A DNA stretch of 51,384 nucleotides from a candidate division WOR-3 bacterium. Its GTDB lineage: Bacteria; Hydrothermota; Hydrothermia; Hydrothermales; JAJRUZ01. The position numbers were made by a program, and so were the translations under genes. The notes beneath the pieces were generated by a model, which saw nothing but the letters and a program-made list of their open reading frames with translations, was not told the origin of the DNA and ran no database searches. The stretch lies in the NCBI GenBank assembly GCA_039803925.1, contig JBDRZL010000015.1, positions 1-51,384 of the forward strand. Reading direction: 5' to 3'. Position 1 is the stretch's first letter. The number at the start of each line of letters is the position of its first letter. Shown piece by piece: positions 34,417 through 42,660 of this stretch.

Positions 34417-36242
34417 CTCTTTTAAATCCAAGATTTACCTTTAAAAACTTTGTGGAATACAAAGGAAATAGAATGGCAAAAAGAGCACTTGAAACCATAA
34501 TAGAAGATCCACTTGTTTTCAATCCAGTCTTTATATACTCAGAACCAGGAATGGGTAAAACCCACCTTGTAACTGCCCTTACACACAGATTAAGAGAAAA
34601 AAACATTAAGGACATTTTTCTCATACCAAAAGAATTTGAAAAAAATTATGAAAAAATATACGATTTTAAAAAGGGATTTTTAATCATTGATAATTTTGAA
34701 AATTTTTCAAAAATAAAAAGTGAAATAATTGAGGAGTTCACGAATAATTTTGAAATACTTCTTGCAAATGAAGTTGAAATAATTCTCTCTTCCTCAGTTC
34801 CCTATAATGAATTAAAGGACCTACCTTTCGAACTTTTATCAAGGATAAAAGGGGGTCTCTTAATAGAAATATTGCCACCTGATGAGGAAGACATCAAAAT
34901 CATAATAAAAGAGAAACTAATTAAAAGAGGAATAGAATTAGAGGAAAGATTTATTAATTTAATTTCAAGGAAAAACTACAAAAATATAAGAGAAATAGAA
35001 GGTGATATAAATAAAATTTTTTTAAGGTTTATTTCAAAAGAAAAAATTGAAGAAAAAGATATAGAAGAGATAACAGGAATATCACTTCCTATACTATTCT
35101 TTTCAGATATAATTCCTGAAATTGAAAAAAGCCTTGAAAAATTAGAAATAGTTGCAAGGGAAGAGGAAGCTTTAAAAACAGCCTTAAAGGAAAAAATTTA
35201 TATATGGGAAATGAAGGGATTTAAAATTGATAGACTCAAAAAACTTATAGGAGTGAAAGACTTGCAGATTTTAAAAGAAGAATACAGAAAATTTATCAGC
35301 GATGTTACAAAACTGATTGAGTATCAAAAAATTTATGGTGAAATAGGAGTTCAAGATATAGAAATTGAAAAAGCTCTTTTTGATCCTGATAGGGTCTTTG
35401 AGGTTGAAAAATGGATAGAAGAAATAAAGAGTCGGGTTTCAAAAAAAGAAGAGCCAATAATTTTAGAAGAAGCAATAAAGGAAACTGAAGAAATTGAAGA
35501 AGTTATAGAAGTAAAAGAAGAAGAAAAAGTATTTATAATTGAATCTGAGTATAACAGGAATGTTCTTGAAGAAATAAAAAAACAAGCAAGAGAAGGTAAG
35601 CCTGAGATTCTACTTATCTTCTCTCAGGGAAGAAGGGGACTTTCAACTCATCTTCTTTATGCTTATGAAATAAATAAAGAAAAGAAAAAAGTTTTTTACC
35701 ACTCAAATGACATATCGGATTTATTCTTTGAAGAAGAAAGTAAACTTAATACAATTTTTAAAGATTATAATTTTATTGTGATAGATGATGCGGAAATATT
35801 TTTTGACGTTGAGGATTTAAGAGATAAAATTTTACCTTTAATTATAGAAGAAAAAAATAAGGGAAAAAAATTTTTAATAGGAATAAAGAAAAATCCTGAA
35901 GAAATCTATTTACCAGAAAAATACAAAAAATTATTTGAATCTTCAAAAAATGTTTCTTTAAAAAAACCAGATAAAAAAATACTTGAAGAAATTTTAAAGG
36001 AAAAAATAAAAAAAGAAAACTTGAATTTCGATGAAAATCTGAAAGAAGAAATTCTTAATAAAGATTTTTTTGATTTAAAAGAATTTGAAGATTATCTTGA
36101 GGAAACTCAGAAAAAAATTGAAAATAGAGTAAAAAAAGAAGAAATTGAAAAAATTCTAAAGGGAATCTCAGTTAATGAGAAAAGTAATATGATTTTTGAT
36201 ATTGAAATAATAGAAGAAAGAATTTTTGAGGATTACCCATGA
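34413..36242 (+). CDS. Tandem DnaA-like AAA+ protein, second module degenerate
   Basis: Residues 5-220 follow the DnaA AAA+ plan: FTFKNFVEYKGNRMAKRAL, Walker A EPGMGKTHL (44-52), Walker B GFLIIDNFENF (88-98), sensor-1 region EIILSSSVPYNEL, then LLSRIKGGLLIEILPPDEED and the sensor-2-like NIREIEGDINKI. The DnaA DNA-binding domain IV is missing. A helical segment (~235-345) contains EKIYIWEMKGFKI. A Glu-rich linker (345-372) leads to a second AAA+ module (~378-600). Its P-loop has become SQGRRGLSTHLL (no GKT), while a Walker-B-like FIVIDDAEIFF remains. It is coupled to the Roadblock and PATAN genes by 4-nt overlaps. A regulatory or scaffold ATPase is likely, not a replication initiator. Confidence 0.75.
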   Translation: MTLLNPRFTFKNFVEYKGNRMAKRALETIIEDPLVFNPVFIYSEPGMGKTHLVTALTHRLREKNIKDIFLIPKEFEKNYEKIYDFKKGFLIIDNFENFSKIKSEIIEEFTNNFEILLANEVEIILSSSVPYNELKDLPFELLSRIKGGLLIEILPPDEEDIKIIIKEKLIKRGIELEERFINLISRKNYKNIREIEGDINKIFLRFISKEKIEEKDIEEITGISLPILFFSDIIPEIEKSLEKLEIVAREEEALKTALKEKIYIWEMKGFKIDRLKKLIGVKDLQILKEEYRKFISDVTKLIEYQKIYGEIGVQDIEIEKALFDPDRVFEVEKWIEEIKSRVSKKEEPIILEEAIKETEEIEEVIEVKEEEKVFIIESEYNRNVLEEIKKQAREGKPEILLIFSQGRRGLSTHLLYAYEINKEKKKVFYHSNDISDLFFEEESKLNTIFKDYNFIVIDDAEIFFDVEDLRDKILPLIIEEKNKGKKFLIGIKKNPEEIYLPEKYKKLFESSKNVSLKKPDKKILEEILKEKIKKENLNFDENLKEEILNKDFFDLKEFEDYLEETQKKIENRVKKEEIEKILKGISVNEKSNMIFDIEIIEERIFEDYP

Positions 36243-37816
36243 GAGGTTCTCTTAAAGAGGTGCCTTTTTCTGATGTGGTTCAGTTGATGGTTATGGGTAA
36301 AAAAACAGGAAGGTTATCAGTAACAAATGGAGAAGATTTTTTAGAACTATATTTTAAAGGGGGAATAGTAATATATGGTAAAATGGTTAATAGACCTGAG
36401 AGAATAGGGGAAATTCTTTTAGCGAAAGGAATAATTGATGAGGAAAAGTTAAAAGAAGCCAAATCACTTGTTGAAAAAGGAAAACCAAATATAGGAAGTG
36501 CTCTTTTAGAACTTAATGTTCCAGAAAAGGAAATTAAAAAAACCTATGAAGAGGAAATTAAAAAATTTGTTGCCAATGCAATTTCATGGAATGATGGATA
36601 TTTTAACTTTGAACCTGATGAATTTCCAAAGGAAAGACCTGTTGTTTCTATTGATCCTTCTTATCTACTTTTAGAATCTGCAAGAACCTTTGATGAATGG
36701 CGAAAAATAGAAGATATTATTCCATCCTTAAATGAAATATGTCTTTTAAAAGACAAAACCTATGAGCCAAAAGATGAAAAAGAAGCTAAAATTATTGAAC
36801 GAATTGATGAAAAAAAAACTGTAAAAGAAATTTTAGAGGAAACAGGTGAAAATCTCTTTGACCTTGCTGAGGCTTTTAAAAATCTCCTCTTAAAAGGGGT
36901 TATAGAAACAAAAGAAAAAATTGAAAAGGAAGAAGTTTCAAAAGCAAAAATTCTTGAACATATAAACTTAGGGTATGCCTTTTTAAAAACAGGATTATTG
37001 GAAGAGGCTGAAAGAGAATTTAAAAGACTCAATGAACTTGCTCCCCATAAACCAGAAGGTTATTTTTATTTAGGGCTTCTTTTTATTTATAAAAAGGAGT
37101 TCGAAAAAGCAATTTCTTATCTAAATGAAGCATTAAAATTAGACCCACTTAATCCAAAAATACTTAACAATTTGCTTTATATTTACCTCGAAACTAAAAG
37201 GTTAGAGGAAGCAGAAAAAATTATAAAAGAGCTAGATGAAAGCAAAATTGATGATGAAAGATTCTTACTTAATAAGGCAATTTATTTTGAAAAAATTGGG
37301 GAAAAAGAAAAGTCAGAGGAAATAATAAGAGCATTAATGAAGGAAAAATCTTTCTTAAAAACACCTTATATTCTTCTTGCTCAGAAACTTTATAATGAAA
37401 AAAAGTTTCTTCAGGTTATAGAGATACTTTCAATAATAAAAGGCTATGATCCGAAAAATCCTGAAGTTAATTATGGTCTCGGTTTATCATACAGAGCTTT
37501 AGGGAAAATAAAGGAAGCTGAAGAATTTTTGAAAAATGCTATGAAACTATCTCCATCAAATATAAAGTATAAACTCGCCCTTGCTGATTTTTATTACGAA
37601 AAGGGAAAATTTGATGAATGTAAAAATCTATACACACAAGTTTTATCAATTGATAAACTCAACAAGGAAGCCTTATTCAGAATGGGAAATATTTATTTAA
37701 AAGAAGGTAAATACGAAAATGCTCTTAAATATTTTGAAGAGATCTTAAAAATTGAACCTGAAAACAGAGTGGTAAAAAGAAATGTTGAAATTATCAGAAA
37801 AACTATTAATGTTTGA
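36239..37816 (+). CDS. PATAN/DUF4388 domain protein with TPR repeats
   Basis: Residues 1-~165 are a PATAN (DUF4388) domain: MRGSLKEVPFSDVVQLM, GKKTGRLSVTNGEDFLELYF, GGIVIYG, and ILLAKGIIDEEKL with FVANAISWNDGYFNFEPDE. Residues ~170-230 look like a winged-helix-type linker (EAKIIERIDEKKTVKEILEE). Residues ~235-525 hold about eight TPR repeats (NLGYAFLKTGLLEEAEREF, YFYLGLLFIYKKEFEKAI, EALFRMGNIYLKEGKYENAL). PATAN domains occur in two-component and gliding-type signalling proteins. The neighbouring Roadblock, AAA+ and CheR-like genes point to a shared pathway. It overlaps them by 4 and 8 nt. Confidence 0.82.
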   Translation: MRGSLKEVPFSDVVQLMVMGKKTGRLSVTNGEDFLELYFKGGIVIYGKMVNRPERIGEILLAKGIIDEEKLKEAKSLVEKGKPNIGSALLELNVPEKEIKKTYEEEIKKFVANAISWNDGYFNFEPDEFPKERPVVSIDPSYLLLESARTFDEWRKIEDIIPSLNEICLLKDKTYEPKDEKEAKIIERIDEKKTVKEILEETGENLFDLAEAFKNLLLKGVIETKEKIEKEEVSKAKILEHINLGYAFLKTGLLEEAEREFKRLNELAPHKPEGYFYLGLLFIYKKEFEKAISYLNEALKLDPLNPKILNNLLYIYLETKRLEEAEKIIKELDESKIDDERFLLNKAIYFEKIGEKEKSEEIIRALMKEKSFLKTPYILLAQKLYNEKKFLQVIEILSIIKGYDPKNPEVNYGLGLSYRALGKIKEAEEFLKNAMKLSPSNIKYKLALADFYYEKGKFDECKNLYTQVLSIDKLNKEALFRMGNIYLKEGKYENALKYFEEILKIEPENRVVKRNVEIIRKTINV

Positions 37817-38579
37817 TTTAAAAAGTATAAAAGAAATAATACTTGAAAAAACAGGTATTGATTTATCCTATTACAGAGATAGTTACCTTGAAAGAAGAAT
37901 AAGAGTAAGGATGAGGAAAAGCGGGTTTTCAAATTTTTTCGATTATATTGAAAAACTGGAAAGTGATTTTGAAGAAAGAAAAAAATTTATAGATGAAATA
38001 GGAATAAATGTATCATACTTTTTCAGAAATAAAACTACCTTTGAAGAGATAAGAAGGTTAATTATACCTGAGTTAAGAAATAGAAAAACAATTAATATAT
38101 GGAGTGCTGGATGTGCTTCTGGAGAAGAACCTTATTCCTTAGCTATAATTTTAAATGAAGAAAAAATAGAAAACTACAAAATATTGGCAACGGATATTGA
38201 TAGTGAAATAATTGAAAAGGCAAAAGAAGGGATTTATTCCCCTGATAAGTTTATTGAAACACCTAAGGAATTTATTGAAAAATATTTTTCTAAAATAAAT
38301 GAAAAATATAAAATAGTTGAGTATTTGAAAAAAAATATTACATTTTTTCTTCATGATGTAATAAAAAAACCACCACTTTTTAATTTTGACCTCGTTCTTT
38401 GCAGAAATGTTGTTATATATTTTATTAAGGATAAACAAAAAATTGTATTCGAAAATCTATATAATAGCCTGAAAAAAGGGGGGTTTCTTGTTCTTGGTAA
38501 AACAGAATTCCTTCCCTTTGAATTTAATGATAAATTTGATTACATTTCAAAATCTGAAAGAATATTGAAAAAATTATGA
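37809..38579 (+). CDS. CheR-type SAM-dependent protein methyltransferase
   Basis: The start is taken at ATG 37809, which overlaps the previous stop by 8 nt; an upstream ATG at 37782 would add nine residues. The N-terminal CheR helical domain has TGIDLSYYRDSYLERRIRVRM. The catalytic domain has NVSYFFRN, then the SAM-binding IWSAGCASGEEPYSLAIIL, ILATDIDSEII, FDLVLCRNVVIYF and GGFLVLGKTE. CheR enzymes methylate glutamates on chemoreceptors, but no receptor, CheA, CheW or CheB is present here. The substrate may be another protein in this operon. It overlaps the next gene by 4 nt. Confidence 0.9.
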   Translation: MFDLKSIKEIILEKTGIDLSYYRDSYLERRIRVRMRKSGFSNFFDYIEKLESDFEERKKFIDEIGINVSYFFRNKTTFEEIRRLIIPELRNRKTINIWSAGCASGEEPYSLAIILNEEKIENYKILATDIDSEIIEKAKEGIYSPDKFIETPKEFIEKYFSKINEKYKIVEYLKKNITFFLHDVIKKPPLFNFDLVLCRNVVIYFIKDKQKIVFENLYNSLKKGGFLVLGKTEFLPFEFNDKFDYISKSERILKKL

Positions 38580-40396
38580 AAGAAGAAAAATTTTTTATTC
38601 CTGTTTTGGATACAAATTACGAGGAAAGTTACAATTTAAGTTATCCAGAATGGAGAATAAAATTTGAGAAATTATTACAGGAAATGGAAAAGGGAAATCT
38701 AAGATATATATATTTAGGAGCAAATACTTCCTTTTTCCTTAGATTTTATAAAGAAAACATTTTAGAAGAAATTAAAATAAATCTTCCCCTTAGATTAAAA
38801 AAAATTGGTTTAAACACACTTTATTACTTTATTCCAGTAAATGTTATTGATTCCTTTTCCTTGATTTTAAACTTTAAAATTATTTTTGAAGAATTGAAGG
38901 AAAGTTTTTCAGGAGAAAGAACACTTTACTTGCCTTATATAAATAAACTTCCTAAAGGATTTTTAGCACTTTTAAAGGGATTTGGCATAGAATTCATATT
39001 TTCAAGAGTTCCTGTAAAAAGACCCTACTTAATAAGGAATGATATTGAAAATGATATAAAAATAGTTAATGTTTCTTCTGACTCAAAAATTGTATTTCTT
39101 GATTCCTTTCTAATAAATGAAGATATAAGTAAAAATTTATTCTCTATTGAAGAGATAACATCAAGTATTCCTGATAAGGGTGAATTGTATGAATTTAAAT
39201 CAGAAGTCAAAATCAAGAAAAGTTTTCCATATTTTAAAAAACTTGAAGAAGTTATTTTTAAATACCATATTTTAAACACAGTATTAAAAATTGAAAATCC
39301 TAATATTTCAAATTATTATATTAAAGAAAAAATAAAAAATTTTTTAACCCTCTATAATTCAGAAAATATCGAACTTTTAAAGGAAGAAATAAGGGAAATA
39401 AAGCAATATGGTAAAAAGTTAAAAGAAGATTTTCTTGATAATAGTAAAAAATTCTCAGTCTTCAATCCTTTACCCTATAAATTTAATTATTACAGAATAA
39501 TAAATAACAAACTTTATAAAGCAGAAGCTAAACCTTTTTCCTTTTCAGAATTGAAGGAAGAAGAATCCTATGAAAAAAATCTGGATTTTAGAATTTATAA
39601 TAGAGGTAACATAAAATTTTATGAACTTTTAATTCTTACAAAATTAATTGGTGAAAAAGGTGAACTTAAAGGTGGAATTTTTGAAGAAGAAGTTATAAAG
39701 GAAAACTTTATTAAAACTAAATCAAAATTAAGATTGAGTGATAAATCTTACGATTATTCAATTACATTAATTCCTCATGATAACCTTTTAAAAATAAGAG
39801 GAAAACTAAAAAATATAAATAAATGTGAAATTTTAATAGGTAGTGAAAAGAACTTAAATATTAGGGAATTTTCCCTCTTTGAATTAGAGGAATTGACTCT
39901 TGAGAAAACCTATTCCGGTTTTCTTATTATTGATGGTGATAACAGATATCTTATAAAAACAATACCTGGAATAGGTGTTAAAAAATATAACAATACCTTG
40001 AAACTTATTTTTGAAGGAAAGGTAAGCTTTGATATAAAGAAAATTTCTGAATCTTTAATCCTTGAGTATATGAAGTATAAATATAAACCCATTATTTTTG
40101 AAGGCTTACCTAAAAAGGAACTTTCTTCAATTTTTGAAATAAAAAATGAAGATACAAATTTTATTTATATGGATGTTAAAGAAAATATGCTTTATATATA
40201 CCTTTATTCAGAGGAAAAAGATAATATAAAAATTCTTTTTAAGGGAAAACCTCTTGAAGCTTTTATTTTTGACTTAAAGGCTAATAAAAAACTTGATAAA
40301 GTTATGATTAGGGATAGATGGGTAATAATACCCCCAAAAAAGGGAATTTTCTGTATTGGGGTTGACATAAAAACTTTCCCCTTTTCAATATTTTAA
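38576..40396 (+). CDS. Unknown 606-residue protein, possibly a degenerate GH38-like hydrolase
   Basis: No motif is secure. The N-terminal ~160 residues look like a (beta/alpha) barrel half, with TLYLPYINKLPKGFLALLKG and FGIEFIFSRVP reminiscent of the Pro-x-x-x-Gly and GFxxFxxxR segments of glycoside hydrolase family 38. A helical middle (~215-285) is followed by SVFNPLPYKFNYYRI (~293), like the NxLxW start of the GH38 C-terminal beta domain, and long beta strands to the end. Catalytic Asp motifs are not recognisable. No signal peptide is seen. It is coupled to the CheR gene by a 4-nt overlap and to the M28 gene by TAATG. Confidence 0.4.
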   Translation: MKEEKFFIPVLDTNYEESYNLSYPEWRIKFEKLLQEMEKGNLRYIYLGANTSFFLRFYKENILEEIKINLPLRLKKIGLNTLYYFIPVNVIDSFSLILNFKIIFEELKESFSGERTLYLPYINKLPKGFLALLKGFGIEFIFSRVPVKRPYLIRNDIENDIKIVNVSSDSKIVFLDSFLINEDISKNLFSIEEITSSIPDKGELYEFKSEVKIKKSFPYFKKLEEVIFKYHILNTVLKIENPNISNYYIKEKIKNFLTLYNSENIELLKEEIREIKQYGKKLKEDFLDNSKKFSVFNPLPYKFNYYRIINNKLYKAEAKPFSFSELKEEESYEKNLDFRIYNRGNIKFYELLILTKLIGEKGELKGGIFEEEVIKENFIKTKSKLRLSDKSYDYSITLIPHDNLLKIRGKLKNINKCEILIGSEKNLNIREFSLFELEELTLEKTYSGFLIIDGDNRYLIKTIPGIGVKKYNNTLKLIFEGKVSFDIKKISESLILEYMKYKYKPIIFEGLPKKELSSIFEIKNEDTNFIYMDVKENMLYIYLYSEEKDNIKILFKGKPLEAFIFDLKANKKLDKVMIRDRWVIIPPKKGIFCIGVDIKTFPFSIF

Positions 40397-41133
40397 TGAT
40401 AAAAGATTCAATTTTATTTTTTTATATGAATTTTTTAATGTCAATTGGACCAAGAGTTCCTGGAACTTATGCACATGAAAGTTTGAGAAAATTTCTCTTA
40501 AAGGAATTTGAAAGAATGGGATTTAAATCTGAGATTGACTCTTTCTATGAAGATGGGTATAAATTTTTTAATTTAATATTTAAAAAAGGAAAAGGAAATT
40601 TCATACTTCTTGGAACCCACTATGATACAAAGCCTGGTATAGAAGGAGCAAATGATTCAGGTTCAGGTGTTCTTTTACTTTTATATTTGGCAAATTTACT
40701 TAAAAAAACTCATAAAAATTTTCTATTTGTCTTCTTTGACGGGGAAGATTTCGGTTATAACGCACCTCTTTACGGTTCAAAACATTTTGCAAAAACAAAA
40801 AATTATAAAATTGAATGGGGAGTCATTTTTGATATGATCGGTGACAAAAACCTTGAAATTTTTATGGAGGGTTTTTCATATGAATCAGCACCGGATTTAA
40901 CCTTAAAAATTTTTAATTTTGCAGAAAAAAAGAAAAAAGATTTTATGTTCAAAAATATAAAACACTACATAATTGATGACCATTTACCCCTTCTAAGGGA
41001 AGGGGAAAAGGTTATTCTTTTAATTGATTTTGACTACCCTTACTGGCACACAGAAGAAGATACATGGGATAAGATAAGTATAGAAAATATAAAAAAATTA
41101 GGGGAATTCTTTTTTGAATATTTAAATGAATAA
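40396..41133 (+). CDS. M28-family zinc peptidase (glutaminyl cyclase-like)
   Basis: Zinc ligands in order: THYDTK (His, with Asp two residues on), GANDSGSG (bridging Asp), DGEDFG (general base Glu and Glu/Asp ligand), FDMIGD (Asp) and YWHTEEDT (His). PRVPGTYAHESLRKFLLKEF is the usual M28 start. At 245 residues it is the short, single-domain form that includes glutaminyl-peptide cyclotransferase-like proteins. No signal peptide, so probably cytoplasmic. The start overlaps the upstream stop by one base (TAATG). Confidence 0.85.
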   Translation: MIKDSILFFYMNFLMSIGPRVPGTYAHESLRKFLLKEFERMGFKSEIDSFYEDGYKFFNLIFKKGKGNFILLGTHYDTKPGIEGANDSGSGVLLLLYLANLLKKTHKNFLFVFFDGEDFGYNAPLYGSKHFAKTKNYKIEWGVIFDMIGDKNLEIFMEGFSYESAPDLTLKIFNFAEKKKKDFMFKNIKHYIIDDHLPLLREGEKVILLIDFDYPYWHTEEDTWDKISIENIKKLGEFFFEYLNE

Positions 41134-41170
41134 ATTTGAAATTATGAATTCAAAAATAGTATAAATAAAC

Positions 41171-42043
41171 ATGGAAATAACATTATTATTTTTTTCAATA
41201 ATTTTAAAAGGGGAACTTCTTTTAAAAGACTCTATTCCCTTAAAGGATTATAAAGTTACATTTTATGAACTTGACTCTACTCTCTCACTTATTGATTCTT
41301 CTTTCACAAAAACTGACCATGAGGGTAAATTTTTATTCAAAAATGATAAAAAGGGAATATATATTGTGAAAGTTAACTATCAAAATGTAAGATACAGAAC
41401 TGATCCAATACTTAAGGATGATGACAAAATAAGGTTAAGTGTCTATGACACTGTTTCCAATTATGAGCAGATGGTTTTGCAGAGAGCACATATTGCTTTT
41501 ATACCGTCACCTGGATTAATTCAGGTAATTGAAGTTTACAATTTTTTTAATGCTCATAACAAAACAGTTAAAAGAGAATTTAGAATACCTCTTCCTCATA
41601 ATGCTACACATATTTTTTCTCCACAGGGTGTTCTTCCTTTTGAATTTAAACTCATTGAAAATTCCTTCATATATAAGGAAGGGTTTAAACCGGGGTTAAA
41701 AACAATTTCTTTGCTTTATCACCTTACCTTTGACAAGATTAAATTTGAAAGAAAAATTCCCTTTATAACAAATGAATTTCTTGTTATGCTACCAAAGGAA
41801 CTTGAATTAAAAACAAAGATAAATTTTGAAAAAGAAAATTTACAAACACCACAGGGGAACTTTTCTGTTTATTCCTTTAAAAATTTAAAAGCTAACGAAA
41901 TTTTATCTTTTGAAATTAAAGTCAAGAAAGATGAAGGGTTAAAGAATTTTATTCCACCTTTTCTTTTATTAATTTTGTTTTTAATATTTTTGCTTTTTAT
42001 TTTTAGAAGAAAATGGAAGAAAAAGGAAGTTATCTCAGAGTAA
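41171..42043 (+). CDS. Exported protein with carboxypeptidase-regulatory-like domain and C-terminal TM anchor
   Basis: 290 residues. A hydrophobic start (MEITLLFFSIILKG) is followed by a beta-sandwich with the regulatory-like pattern LKDYKVTFYELD, TKTDHEGKFLFKNDKKGIYIVKV. A second beta region contains VIEVYNFFNAHNKTVKREFRI and HLTFDKIKFERKI. Near residue 265 there is a TM helix (FIPPFLLLILFLIFLLFIF), then a basic tail. It sits 37 nt after the M28 gene and overlaps the CcmA-like gene by 31 nt, so it may work with that ATPase. The family is not recognised. Confidence 0.55.
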   Translation: MEITLLFFSIILKGELLLKDSIPLKDYKVTFYELDSTLSLIDSSFTKTDHEGKFLFKNDKKGIYIVKVNYQNVRYRTDPILKDDDKIRLSVYDTVSNYEQMVLQRAHIAFIPSPGLIQVIEVYNFFNAHNKTVKREFRIPLPHNATHIFSPQGVLPFEFKLIENSFIYKEGFKPGLKTISLLYHLTFDKIKFERKIPFITNEFLVMLPKELELKTKINFEKENLQTPQGNFSVYSFKNLKANEILSFEIKVKKDEGLKNFIPPFLLLILFLIFLLFIFRRKWKKKEVISE

Positions 42044-42660
42044 TTGATTTAAAAAAAATTTTTAGAAAAACTTATGTTTTAAAAAATGTAAATTTTGAAA
42101 TAAAAGAAAAAGGTCTTTATCTTTTCATAGGTGACAACGGTGCGGGTAAAACAACTCTCTTTAAAATTCTTTCCTTTTTACTTTTCCCCTCAGGCGGAGA
42201 AATATTTTACATGGGAGAAAAAATAAGAGATAATCAAGAAAAAATTTTAAAAAATATAGGTTTTTCAACTCATAATCCCTTTCTTTATCCTGACTTAACT
42301 TGTCTTGAGAATCTCGAATTTGCCTCAAAATTTTATAATATAAAAAAAGATGTAATTTTTGAAATTTCTGAAATTTTTGAAACAGGTGAGTATCTCCGCA
42401 AAAAAGTAAAGGAACTTTCAAGAGGTCAGCTTCAGAGGATTTCCTTAATAAAATCAATAATCCACGACCCTCTATTTTTATATCTTGATGAACCTTTTAA
42501 TGCACTTGATAAAAAGGGAGTAAAAATTCTTGAAGATTATATCATTAAAAATCTTGATAGAAAAATAATCTGTATATCAAGTCACACCTATTCTGATATC
42601 TTTGAAAAAAAAAGAAAAGCCTATTATTTAAAAAAAGGTGAAATTATCAGAGAGGAATAA
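42013..42660 (+). CDS. CcmA-like ABC transporter ATP-binding protein
   Basis: 215 residues with Walker A GDNGAGKTTLFK (~38-49), signature LSRGQLQRISL (~137; Gly-Gln form) and Walker B LFLYLDEPFNALD (~154). The compact size and HTYSDIFEKKRKAYYLKKGEI ending fit heme-exporter-like CcmA ATPases. A CcmB permease is encoded separately at 50231-50884. It overlaps the membrane protein gene upstream and the convergent rtcA by 14 nt. An ABC-2 ATPase for another substrate is equally possible. Confidence 0.7.
   Translation: MEEKGSYLRVIDLKKIFRKTYVLKNVNFEIKEKGLYLFIGDNGAGKTTLFKILSFLLFPSGGEIFYMGEKIRDNQEKILKNIGFSTHNPFLYPDLTCLENLEFASKFYNIKKDVIFEISEIFETGEYLRKKVKELSRGQLQRISLIKSIIHDPLFLYLDEPFNALDKKGVKILEDYIIKNLDRKIICISSHTYSDIFEKKRKAYYLKKGEIIREE

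Noticed and set aside
34413-36242. Chromosomal replication initiator DnaA
   Set aside because: The helix-turn-helix DNA-binding domain IV is absent, a second AAA+ module is present, and no dnaN, recF or DnaA-box cluster is seen.
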